This document shows, one piece after another, positions 1 to 7,023 of a stretch of DNA of 64,000 bases. The translations under genes were made by a program, and so were the position numbers. The notes under the pieces are model-generated. The model made no database searches. It worked only from the letters and a program-made list of their open reading frames with translations, and was not told where the DNA came from. Source of the DNA: Chloroflexota bacterium (GTDB lineage Bacteria > Chloroflexota > Limnocylindria > QHBO01); contig QHBO01000031.1 of the NCBI GenBank assembly GCA_003243965.1, positions 1 to 64,000 of the forward strand, given 5' to 3'. Positions within the stretch are counted from its first letter, which is position 1; every line of letters starts with the position of its first letter.

Positions 1-453
1 GACTTCGACGATCATTTCGATCTCGACGGCCGCTCCCAGGGGAAGTCCCGGCACGCCCACCGTCGATCGGGCGTGGTGGCCGGCCTCTCCGAACACCTCC
101 AGGAGAAAGTCCGAGGCGCCGTTGACGACGCCCGATTGCCCGACGTATCCGGGGGTGCTGTTGACGAAGCCGGTCAGTTTGATGACGCGGACGATCCGGT
201 CGAGATTGCCGATGACTGATTTGATGACCGATAGGCAGTTGAGAGCGGCCAAGCGCGCGGCGGCACGCGCATCTTCCTCCCCGATCTCCTGGTCCACCTG
301 ACCTTTGCACAGCAGTTGCCCACCCTCCATGGGGATTTGGCCGGACGTGAAGATGAGATTACCGGTCCGCACCGCCGGGACATAACTGGCGACCGGCACG
401 GGTGCGGGGGGAAGCCGGCTGCCCAAAGCCTCGAGCTTGTCTTCGATCGACAT
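1..453 (-). CDS. RidA (YjgF/YER057c/UK114) family protein, 3' end outside window
   Basis: The reverse strand from an ATG at 453 reads 151 codons without a stop to the window edge, so the C-terminus lies outside. The protein looks like a RidA-type enamine/imine deaminase, a small trimeric cytosolic family that clears reactive 2-aminoacrylate-type intermediates. Residues about 24-41 match the family (YVPAVRTGNLIFTSGQIP). A glycine-rich stretch follows (GFVNSTPGYVGQ), and the last visible residues (AAVEIEMIVEV) match the family's closing strand, so only a few residues are probably missing. A GAGGAG-like ribosome-binding site lies just upstream of the ATG. The subfamily is the longer, about 150-residue type, whose substrate is not established. 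It points away from the next gene and shares the lower GC of the first 2.3 kb. Confidence 0.85.
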   Translation of the reverse strand, partial: MSIEDKLEALGSRLPPAPVPVASYVPAVRTGNLIFTSGQIPMEGGQLLCKGQVDQEIGEEDARAAARLAALNCLSVIKSVIGNLDRIVRVIKLTGFVNSTPGYVGQSGVVNGASDFLLEVFGEAGHHARSTVGVPGLPLGAAVEIEMIVEV

Positions 454-543
454 GGCGGTTTCTCCTCTCGCTCGATCCGTGGCGATTGTGACCACAGTCT
501 AGCCCAGGGCCGGACGGATTACGCGGCTCGTTTGCGATAGGGA

Positions 544-549
544 TAGACT
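544..549 (+). promoter_or_regulatory. -10 box TAGACT of a probable leaderless transcript
   Basis: TAGACT ends six bases before the ATG at 556. With the usual 6-8 base distance from a -10 box to the transcription start, the mRNA would begin at or next to the start codon. No Shine-Dalgarno sequence lies between. Confidence 0.5.
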
Positions 550-555
550 GAAACC

Positions 556-1023
556 ATGAGCGTGAAGTTTCGATTGTCCGGCTTCTACAACGGTGTCAAC
601 ACCTTCAAGGCGGCATTTCCGCAGCTGTCCGACGCCCTCATCGAGTGGCGCGAACGGAGCGGACCCGACGACGGGAGCGCGACGGAGCTCCGGAAAACCG
701 GCTTCCGCCGCGGAAACTTCACCCAGGGCGTTGTGCCCTGCTCCAACGCTGTGTGTCACGAGGGAGGATATGAGCTGGATAAGCTCATCGCGGACATGTT
801 GCGCACCGGGGAGACTGAGCGGGAGGGGCAACTTCTGTGCGTCGGCCGTGAGGTCAGCGAGGAGGGCAGGCGCGGCCCCTTGCGATGCCGGCAACGCATC
901 GAGTTCAAGGCAACGCTCATCCCCAAGGCAGATGACGAACAAGACCGGCTGGACCGCCCCGACCGCTCGTCTCAACGGCGGCGTTCTCGCGGCCGGGGTC
1001 CCCGGAGGAACAGCGCGGCTTGA
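556..1023 (+). CDS. Conserved-looking hypothetical protein, cysteine-containing
   Basis: A 155-residue soluble protein that I do not recognise. It has no signal peptide or membrane segment. Residues about 1-125 look structured and carry spaced cysteines (PCSNAVCHEGGYELDKLI, LLCVGRE, PLRCRQRIEF), which could bind metal or form disulfides. The last 25 residues are a basic, arginine-rich tail of low complexity. The ATG is chosen because a -10 box ends six bases upstream, which fits leaderless translation. It sits between a divergent RidA gene and a SnoaL-like gene. No function can be given. Confidence 0.6.
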   Translation: MSVKFRLSGFYNGVNTFKAAFPQLSDALIEWRERSGPDDGSATELRKTGFRRGNFTQGVVPCSNAVCHEGGYELDKLIADMLRTGETEREGQLLCVGREVSEEGRRGPLRCRQRIEFKATLIPKADDEQDRLDRPDRSSQRRRSRGRGPRRNSAA

Positions 1024-1140
1024 GTGCCTCGCGTCCGCGTCAGCGGGCCGGTTTTCACGTGGTGCAGGCAGTGGTAGAATTCACACCTATGTGGCTGGCT
1101 GTCGCAGGACGCCGCTGCAATAACACGTGGAGGTTTGGGA

Positions 1141-1572
1141 ATGGCGCGAGCGCGGTATGGCATCCGTGAGGAGATACGAGACGCGATAGATGCTTTTTAC
1201 CGCGCTCTCACACATGAGAACCTCAAGGCGGTGGAGGCGATCTGGGCGCAGGTACCCTACGCCTCCGTGGCCGGGCGTTCGGGCGACGTGCAGCAGGGCT
1301 GGGATGGAGTTCGACGGTATTTGGAGCAGAGATTTCGTAAGGGACAGCCCCTCGTCAAGGTGAGACTGACAAAGATGCTGTGTCACGCCATCGGCGACGT
1401 AGCCTGGGTCTCGGGCACGGAGATTCGCACGATTTCCACACCCGACGGGCCAAAGGATGAACGTCTCCGCATGACGGGTGTACTGGAGCGGCAGGGGAGT
1501 GGATGGCAAATCGTGTCCTACCACGCGTCTCTCCCTATGGAAACGGCGACGCCGGCCACCGAGAGCGGTTGA
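1141..1572 (+). CDS. SnoaL-like / NTF2-fold protein
   Basis: A 143-residue protein of the NTF2-like fold (SnoaL/DUF4440 type), seen from the opening helix (EIRDAIDAFYRALTHENLKA), the central W.G...R.YLEQRF segment and the closing strands (RMTGVLERQGSGWQIVSYHAS). Members are small cone-shaped alpha+beta proteins that act as isomerases, hydratases or ligand-binding domains; the substrate here is unknown. The ATG at 1141 is preceded by GGAGG at a seven-base spacing; a TTG two codons upstream is less likely. Its stop codon overlaps the -35 box of the rplU promoter. Confidence 0.75.
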   Translation: MARARYGIREEIRDAIDAFYRALTHENLKAVEAIWAQVPYASVAGRSGDVQQGWDGVRRYLEQRFRKGQPLVKVRLTKMLCHAIGDVAWVSGTEIRTISTPDGPKDERLRMTGVLERQGSGWQIVSYHASLPMETATPATESG

Positions 1573-1598
1573 CGATCTTCTCCGGCTGTTGCTAGACT
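1569..1598 (+). promoter_or_regulatory. Sigma-70 type promoter for rplU-rpmA
   Basis: TTGACG at 1569-1574, an 18-base spacer, and an extended -10 (TG-C-TAGACT, hexamer at 1593-1598). The -35 box overlaps the stop codon of the preceding gene. Predicted transcription start is about 1605, at the foot of the hairpin described next. Confidence 0.6.
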
Positions 1599-1604
1599 CG
1601 TGCT

Positions 1605-1623
1605 GCGGCCCCCACGGGGCCGC
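1605..1623 (+). promoter_or_regulatory. Perfect hairpin at the predicted 5' end of the rplU mRNA
   Basis: GCGGCCCC, a three-base loop, then GGGGCCGC: eight perfect pairs. It begins at the predicted transcription start, about 53 bases before the rplU start. It could protect the 5' end, serve as an r-protein leader, or terminate upstream transcription. There is no U-tract, so termination is less likely. Confidence 0.4.
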
Positions 1624-1676
1624 TACTTGCGTAAACGTGCATGCGTCCGGCGGACGCTGGAACAGAGGACAAACGG

Positions 1677-1994
1677 GTGCCCTTCGCAGTTATCCAGACA
1701 GGTGGCAAGCAACATCGCGTCGAGCCTGGCCAGGTAATCGACGTTGAAAAGCTTCCGGTAGAGGAAGGCCAGACGGTCGAGCTGACCGATGTTCTGCTCG
1801 TGTCCGACGATGATGGCGTGCGGCATGGACGGCCGTGGGTCGAGGGCGCAAAGGTTGTCGGTCGCGTGGTTCGGCAGGGTCGTGGCCGCAAGATCATCGT
1901 GTTGAAATACAAGCCGAAGACTCGCTATCGAAAAAAGACAGGGCATCGTCAGTCGCTCACGCGAATCGAAATTGAGACCATCGTAACCGTCTAG
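1677..1994 (+). CDS. rplU: 50S ribosomal protein L21
   Basis: L21 binds 23S rRNA and is an early assembly protein of the large subunit. The 105 residues start [17 protein letters not shown] and carry the conserved basic C-terminal part ([16 protein letters not shown]). Length is typical. The GTG at 1677 is chosen because it gives the family's usual N-terminus and has GAGG eight bases upstream; an upstream in-frame ATG would add 12 non-homologous residues. It is followed 13 bases later by rpmA, the standard rplU-rpmA pair, and both are driven by the promoter at 1569-1598. Confidence 0.97.
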   Translation: MPFAVIQTGGKQHRVEPGQVIDVEKLPVEEGQTVELTDVLLVSDDDGVRHGRPWVEGAKVVGRVVRQGRGRKIIVLKYKPKTRYRKKTGHRQSLTRIEIETIVTV

Positions 1995-2007
1995 AGCGGA
2001 GTGAGGT

Positions 2008-2289
2008 ATGGCACATAAAAAGGGTGTTGGAAGTACTCGCAACGGCCGCGACAGTGAGTCAAAACGTCTCGGCGTCAAGGTTCAGGACGGCACCGCGATT
2101 CGTGCCGGTGGGATCATCATCCGGCAGCGAGGCACGCAGAAGCTCCCCGGTCTGAATGTCGGCATGGGCAACGACTACACGATCTATGCCCTTGTCGACG
2201 GCACCGTGAAGTTCGACCGACGACATGGAAAGTCACGGATCAACGTGGCGCCCGCCGGCGCGTCGCCCACGGTGGAAGCTCAAGCGTAA
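2008..2289 (+). CDS. rpmA: 50S ribosomal protein L27
   Basis: L27 reaches the peptidyl-transferase centre with its N-terminal tail. The protein starts directly as [19 protein letters not shown], without the cleavable N-terminal extension found in Firmicutes, and continues with the usual LGVK...[11 protein letters not shown] core. The C-terminus (about residues 80-93) is a short alanine-rich tail. It follows rplU closely in the same transcript. GGAG lies six bases upstream of the ATG. Confidence 0.97.
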   Translation: MAHKKGVGSTRNGRDSESKRLGVKVQDGTAIRAGGIIIRQRGTQKLPGLNVGMGNDYTIYALVDGTVKFDRRHGKSRINVAPAGASPTVEAQA

Positions 2290-2313
2290 ATCGCAGTCAT
2301 CCGAGGTTTACAC

Positions 2314-2389
<76 letters not shown>

Positions 2390-2403
2390 TCGACCTGCCG
2401 CAA

Positions 2404-2608
2404 TCAAACTCCGCCGTCCGCCTCGCGCACGCGATAGCCGACCTCCCGGTTCCGCGAGGACCAGCTCTGCCAGCCGGCCCTCGGTGTCCACCGCCGCGAT
2501 CTTTCGCCCGATGTTCGCGACGTGGACATGCAGGTAGTGGCTTTCGTCGTCGTAGGCCACGCCCCACACCGCCCGGAGCAGCCGGCCGCGAGTCACCACT
2601 CGGCCCCG
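2404..2608 (-). pseudogene. Remnant of an OmpR/KdpE-type response regulator (DNA-binding domain only)
   Basis: The reverse strand encodes the end of a winged-helix DNA-binding domain (VVTRGRLLRAVWGVAYDDES, then YLHVHVANIGRKI), as in KdpE/PhoB-type regulators. The receiver domain and most of the effector domain are absent. The closing strand should read EPGVGYRV; one extra base near 2443-2447 shifts the frame, and the next frame gives VGYRVREADGGV and a stop at 2404. A truncation plus a frameshift make this a dead gene. It abuts an APC permease remnant on the other strand. Confidence 0.65.
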
Positions 2609-2799
2609 GCACTCCGACGACCGTGGTCCTCTCCGAGCTCGTGCCGCGGCACATCTGGGAGTATCCGCTCCACAACCAGACGGCCCTGCGCCTGAAGCTG
2701 CGACTCTTCTTCCGCCCCAACACGGTGGTGGTCGACGTGCCATACAAGATCCCCGACAAGCGCCACGGGACGCGGAAGGCCCCGCCTCCCGCCGGCTGA
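2605..2799 (+). pseudogene. Remnant of an APC-family permease (C-terminal tail)
   Basis: The forward frame reads TTVVLSELVPRHIWEYPLHN, then QTALRLKLRLFFRPNTVVV and DVPYKI before a stop at 2797-2799. This matches the cytoplasmic C-terminal tail of APC-superfamily amino-acid permeases, where a 'VPxxxW...LHNQTALRLK...F+PN.VV..VPY' pattern recurs. No start codon or membrane segments remain. The remnant begins within a few bases of where the regulator remnant begins on the other strand, as if one deletion removed both N-terminal halves of a divergent pair. Confidence 0.6.
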
Positions 2800-2877
2800 G
2801 CGCAGGACGATCGCGGCGCGCGGCCGATTGCCGTGGCCGCTTGCCTTGGCCGATTGCCGTGGCCGAGGCGGCGCAGG

Positions 2878-5217
2878 TCAGGCCGGGCTGCCCGGAGGCT
2901 CGACCTTGCCCGCGGCGCGCCGCTCGCGTTCGGCAGCAACCGGACGAGGCAGGCGGCCCACCTCGCGAACCCGGAGGGCCGCGTGATGCTCTGCTCCGTG
3001 CATCGGGTCGTCCGCCATCGCCGCCGCCAGGACGGCTGCCAGCCCCGTTCGGCTGCTGGCGCCGCCGCCGGATTCGATGGACGGCTGGCTGATGCTACCG
3101 CCTGGCTCCGCCAGGATCGCGACCGTCACCCCGTCGGGCACAGCCGCTCGCAGGCGCTCCACGTCGATGCCGGCGGCGGCCGCAACCACGACCACGTCCC
3201 CGTCAACCAGGGTGGCCGCCATCTGCTCTGGCCCCCCGTCGAGTGGGCTCCGCGCCAGGATCCGGCCGTTGCCGTCGGCGATGAAGCGGTGCCGACCGGG
3301 GGGCGCCGGACCGGCGAGCGCGGTGGCAGCGGCAACGCTGCCCGCGAGCGCCACCGCCATCTCGTCGCCGATCGACTCCCAGTCGCGCCCCGGGCGTACC
3401 GATGCGGTTGCCGGCGAACGATCGATGAAGACGCGCAACCAGAGCTCGGTGTTCAGCACCCGCCAGAAGAAGAGCGACTGCTCCATCCGACCCTCGCAGG
3501 CCGCCTCGAAGGCATCGGCGATCGCGGCGCCGTCCCAGTAGGGGCGAGTGAGGAACGAGGGAGAGCGAAGGATCCCCGTCATGCTTGCCCGCTCGCGTTC
3601 CAGCCAGCGCATCTCCGGGGTGGTGAACCCGGTCTTGGTGCGCCGCCGCAGCACGAGCGCCGGAAGCAGGCCGCGCATCGCCTCGCGAAAGATGACGCGG
3701 CTGCGCCCTCGGTGCATGAGCGCATCGGCCGGGAGGCTGAGGGCGTGCTCGACGAGCTCGAGGTCGAGAAGCGGTGGGCGCGCCTCGATCGAGTGCGCCA
3801 TCGAGTTGCGATCCTCGTACCGGAGCAGGGACGGCAGGCTGTAGGTGGTGAGGTCGAGCAGCAGCCGCTTCTTCAGGTCGTCGGTGACCCGCTCGTCGCG
3901 CGGGGCAGCCTTGCCGTCCACGAACGCCGCTCGCAGGTAGCGCACCGGATTCATCGAGGCACGGCCCGGGCGTGGCAGGAACCGCTGGGCGAGCATCCGC
4001 AGCTCCTGGCGCCCGAGTCCTTCGCGCGCCAGGCGGCCAAACCGCCGTTGGCGGAGCAGTTGGCGAAGATAGACGAACCGATACGGCACGTAGCCACCCA
4101 GCAGCTCGTCGCCGCCCTGTCCGTCGAGGAGGACCTTCACCCGTCCGTGGGCCAGTCGCATCACGCACCACTGTGCATACGGGCCGCTGCTGACCACCGG
4201 CTCGTCGAGCGACCAGACGAGGTCGCCCAGCTCGCGCACGAACTCCGCCGAATCGGGCGCCACAAAGTTGCCGCGCGCCCCGGACGCCTCAAGCACCGCA
4301 TCGATCCACGGCCGCTCGTCGATGGGATCGCCCGGGAAGACGGCCGAGAACGTCTCGAGGTGCTCGCCGACCGATGCCGCGTCCGGCGAGTGCTCACGGA
4401 TCAGCGCGGCGATCATGCACACGATCGACGAGGAGTCGAGCCCGCCGGAGAGGCAGGTACCGACGCGCACGTCGGCCACCAGCCGCCGCTCCACGGCACG
4501 ACGGAACAGCTCGCGGAACCGCTCCGGGCTCGGATCGCCATCCTCGGACAGCCGCGGCTCCCAGTAGCGATGGACCTCCTCGCCGTCGTCGCGGACGGTC
4601 AGGCAGGTAGCGGGCTCGACCGATCTGACCCCCTCGAAGAAGGTCGCCTCGTCGTGGTCGTGCAGGCTCCAGCGCAGATATTCGTAGAGCCGCTGCTCGT
4701 TCGGGCGGGCACGGAAGCCGGGAACGCTGAGCAGGCTCTTGACCTCGGAGCTGAAGAAGACCCGATCGCCGACACGCGCGTGGTACAGCGGCTTGATCCC
4801 GAAGTGGTCACGGGCAAGCACCAGCTCCGGGCGCTCGGAGCGCAGGTCGAGCAGGGCAAGGGCGAACATGCCGTTGAAGCGCCTGAAGGCCGATCGGCCG
4901 TCCAGCTCGTAGGCCTTCAGCACCACCTCGGTGTCCGACTCCGTGGCGAACGTCGCGCCCCGCCCCCGCAGCTCCTCGCGCAGCTCGCGGAAGTTGTAGA
5001 CCTCGCCGTTGTAGGCGATGTGCAGCCGGCCATCGGCCGTCGACATCGGCTGGTGCCCATGCTCGAGGTCGACGATCGACAGCCGGCGGCTGGCGATGCT
5101 CGCCCAGCCATCGGTGACCGCGCCATGATCGTCCGGCCCGCGGTGCCGCATCGAAGCGGAGAGCGCGTCCAGGATCTCCGGTGCCGGCGGACCCTGGAAA
5201 CCAGCGATCCCGCACAC
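2878..5217 (-). CDS. asnB: Asparagine synthase (glutamine-hydrolysing), with C-terminal extension
   Basis: A 779-residue class-II glutamine amidotransferase plus synthetase. It would make asparagine from aspartate, glutamine and ATP, or amidate another acceptor. GTG at 5217 is chosen because it puts the catalytic cysteine at position 2 (CGIAGF), free after methionine removal. The N-terminal domain has RHRGPDD, LSIVDLEHGHQP and YNGEVYN; the synthetase domain has the PP-loop SGGLDSS and DGQGGDELLGGY. Bacterial AsnB is usually about 550-640 residues. The last about 160 residues here, after the FWRVLNTELWLRVF segment, are an extra region I do not recognise (for example VDGDVVVVAAAAGIDVERL), ending in a charged tail. 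Related AsnB-like enzymes act in surface polysaccharide or antibiotic pathways, so the acceptor is uncertain. Confidence 0.88.
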   Translation of the reverse strand: MCGIAGFQGPPAPEILDALSASMRHRGPDDHGAVTDGWASIASRRLSIVDLEHGHQPMSTADGRLHIAYNGEVYNFRELREELRGRGATFATESDTEVVLKAYELDGRSAFRRFNGMFALALLDLRSERPELVLARDHFGIKPLYHARVGDRVFFSSEVKSLLSVPGFRARPNEQRLYEYLRWSLHDHDEATFFEGVRSVEPATCLTVRDDGEEVHRYWEPRLSEDGDPSPERFRELFRRAVERRLVADVRVGTCLSGGLDSSSIVCMIAALIREHSPDAASVGEHLETFSAVFPGDPIDERPWIDAVLEASGARGNFVAPDSAEFVRELGDLVWSLDEPVVSSGPYAQWCVMRLAHGRVKVLLDGQGGDELLGGYVPYRFVYLRQLLRQRRFGRLAREGLGRQELRMLAQRFLPRPGRASMNPVRYLRAAFVDGKAAPRDERVTDDLKKRLLLDLTTYSLPSLLRYEDRNSMAHSIEARPPLLDLELVEHALSLPADALMHRGRSRVIFREAMRGLLPALVLRRRTKTGFTTPEMRWLERERASMTGILRSPSFLTRPYWDGAAIADAFEAACEGRMEQSLFFWRVLNTELWLRVFIDRSPATASVRPGRDWESIGDEMAVALAGSVAAATALAGPAPPGRHRFIADGNGRILARSPLDGGPEQMAATLVDGDVVVVAAAAGIDVERLRAAVPDGVTVAILAEPGGSISQPSIESGGGASSRTGLAAVLAAAMADDPMHGAEHHAALRVREVGRLPRPVAAERERRAAGKVEPPGSPA

Positions 5218-5312
5218 GCCTATCGGTCCTCCATGCGGGCGAGGGTAGCGCACTCGCCGGCAGCGCGAAGCGCCCGCGTCCGGGGCTCCGCCGAGTCGCC
5301 GAGACGGCAGCG

Positions 5313-5318
5313 TATACT
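5313..5318 (+). promoter_or_regulatory. -10 box TATACT
   Basis: TATACT with a predicted start near 5325, in the gap between the divergent asnB and receiver genes. No convincing -35 box. Confidence 0.4.
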
Positions 5319-5374
5319 CTGGCCTGCATCGCGCGACTGTCTGTATGGCGCGGCTGAACGACGCGGAGGGCCCT

Positions 5375-5851
5375 GTGGCGGAGACGCCCCGACGTCGCAT
5401 CACGGTCGTGAATGACAACCCGCAGTTCCTCGAGCTGATGAGCACGCTCCTCGAGGAAGGATCCGGCTACCAGACCACCACCATCGACGGAGATGGACTC
5501 ACCTCCCTGGCACCCATCAGCGAGAGCCGCCCGGAGTTGCTGATCATCGACCTGGTCATGCGCCCTGACGGCATCTCCGGCTGGGACGTGGTGACCGGCG
5601 TCCGAAAGGACCCGGAGCTTAGCTTGGTACCGATCATCGTCTGCACCGGTGACGTCTACACGGTCCGCCAGCGAGCCGCCGAGCTCGCGGAGGCACCCCG
5701 GGTCGAGCTGCTGGTCAAGCCCTTCAACATCGACGCACTCGAAGAGATGGTGACCCGACTGCTCACCGTCAATGCCCGGGCTGGATCCCCGGGCACTCGA
5801 CCTTCCGGGCGCCGGCGCGCGGAGCCGCGATCGGGAGCCGCCGCTTCCTGA
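5375..5851 (+). CDS. Single-domain response-regulator-like receiver protein
   Basis: About 158 residues holding one CheY-like receiver domain. It shows the phospho-acceptor aspartate in LLIIDLVM, the switch threonine in IVCTGD and the lysine in LLVKPFN. The acidic pocket at the first strand reads VVNDNP instead of the usual DD/DE pair, so Mg2+ binding and phosphorylation may differ. The C-terminal 30 residues are a disordered basic tail; there is no output domain. GTG at 5375 has GGAGGG four bases upstream; an in-frame ATG at 5345 without a ribosome-binding site is the alternative. No kinase gene is nearby. Confidence 0.75.
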   Translation: MAETPRRRITVVNDNPQFLELMSTLLEEGSGYQTTTIDGDGLTSLAPISESRPELLIIDLVMRPDGISGWDVVTGVRKDPELSLVPIIVCTGDVYTVRQRAAELAEAPRVELLVKPFNIDALEEMVTRLLTVNARAGSPGTRPSGRRRAEPRSGAAAS

Positions 5852-5981
5852 CGCGCGGCCGGCGGATGGCATCTCGCCTGCGGCGTGGGAGCGAACCGAT
5901 GGACAGCCACCCACCTCCCCCGCTTCAGGCTAGCCCGCCTGACGTCGCCCGGCTGCGCGCCACGTCGACGACGGCCTCGTC

Positions 5982-6422
5982 GTGAGGGAGGTCGAACGGC
6001 GCACGGAGCTGCCCGCCTCCGCGGATCGGATCTTCGCCTTCATCGCGGATCTCGAGAAGCTCCCCAGCTGGCAGTCCGGGATCGTCTCCGCTCACCTGAC
6101 GACTGCAGGGCCGATCGGGATTGGCACGGTTGCCCGCGTCGAGCGGCGGCTCGCCGGACAGCAGCTGATCGTCGATATCGAGGTGGCGGGCTTCGAGCCG
6201 GGACGCCGGCTCGTGCTGGAGAGCGAGACGAGCGGGATCCGGGTCCAGGCCACCCTGCTGCTCGAGCCGATCGACCCGGGTCGAACCGGCGTTGCCTTCT
6301 CGATGCAGATCCGAGCCGGTAACGTCTTCATGGCGCCCTTGGAAGGGATGGTGGCGGGCGCTGCGGCCTCCGACATCGAGGAAAGCCTGAAGCGGCTGCA
6401 GCACGCCCTGTCGATTTCCTGA
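5982..6422 (+). CDS. SRPBCC-family (polyketide cyclase/dehydrase-like) protein
   Basis: A 146-residue START/Bet v1-like protein. The pattern is typical: an N-terminal strand ending in ELPASADRIFAFIADLEKLP, the W.SGI turn, long antiparallel strands, and a long C-terminal helix (SDIEESLKRLQHAL). Such proteins bind hydrophobic ligands in a helix-grip cavity. No substrate can be named. GTG start. It lies between the receiver protein and the sigma factor on the same strand; the gaps allow co-transcription but do not prove it. Confidence 0.75.
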   Translation: MREVERRTELPASADRIFAFIADLEKLPSWQSGIVSAHLTTAGPIGIGTVARVERRLAGQQLIVDIEVAGFEPGRRLVLESETSGIRVQATLLLEPIDPGRTGVAFSMQIRAGNVFMAPLEGMVAGAAASDIEESLKRLQHALSIS

Positions 6423-6468
6423 ACGCCCCGCGGCTCAACGTTCCGAGCCGCTGACGCGTCGTGTACGC

Positions 6469-7023
6469 GTGAACGCAACCGAGGCGATCGTGAGCCCCAC
6501 GGCGGAATCCACGCGGCACCTCGCCGATATCGACCGCGTCGCCATCGGCGAGCTCCAGGCGGAGCGCGGTCCCCAGCTGTGGGCGTTCGCGCGCCACCTG
6601 GGCCTCGACTCCGAGGAGGCAGATGACGCGGTGCAGGAGGCGCTGCTTCGAGCCTGGGTCGCGCTGGGCGGAAACCAACCGATCGCCCAGCTCGATGCGT
6701 GGACCTTCAAGACGCTCTACCGCGTGTGCATGGACCAGCACCGACTTCGACGCCGGGTGCGTGCCCTGGTCGACCGCATCGGTGCATCTCCGTCGCGCCC
6801 CTCCCGCACGGACGAGACGGACCGGATCGCGGTCTGGGACGCGGTCGATCGCCTTCCGCATCGCCAGCGGACGGTGCTCTACCTCCGCTATCAGGCCGAC
6901 CTTCCGTTCGAACAGATCGGGAACGTGCTCGGAATCGCCGCTGTGTCGGCGCGGAGCCACGCAAGTCGCGGGCTGGATGCCCTGCGCCGCCGCCTCCGGG
7001 AACCGATGGAGGAGCAATCGTGA
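6469..7023 (+). CDS. ECF-type RNA polymerase sigma factor
   Basis: A 184-residue group-4 sigma factor. Region 2 is seen at about residues 35-90 (GLDSEEADDAVQEALLRAWV, then LDAWTFKTLYRVCMDQHR); region 4 at about 125-175 (LPHRQRTVLYLRYQADLPFE, with the helix-turn-helix in QIGNVLGIAAVSARSHASRG). There is no extra C-terminal domain. The GTG start is at 6469. Its stop overlaps the start of the next gene by four bases (GTGA), so the two are translationally coupled. The partner is therefore the best candidate regulator of this sigma factor. Target genes are not evident. Confidence 0.92.
   Translation: MNATEAIVSPTAESTRHLADIDRVAIGELQAERGPQLWAFARHLGLDSEEADDAVQEALLRAWVALGGNQPIAQLDAWTFKTLYRVCMDQHRLRRRVRALVDRIGASPSRPSRTDETDRIAVWDAVDRLPHRQRTVLYLRYQADLPFEQIGNVLGIAAVSARSHASRGLDALRRRLREPMEEQS

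Noticed and set aside
2833..5415. Long forward-strand reading frame opposite asnB.
   Set aside because: It is a shadow of asnB: no homology, Arg/Gly-rich composition, and no ribosome-binding site. Similar long shadows occur opposite leuS, obgE, pyrG, comEC and the ALDH gene and are all left out.
5217..5445. A longer asnB start at 5445 adding about 76 residues.
   Set aside because: The catalytic Cys must be the second residue, which fixes the GTG at 5217; the extra residues are Arg/Ser-rich.
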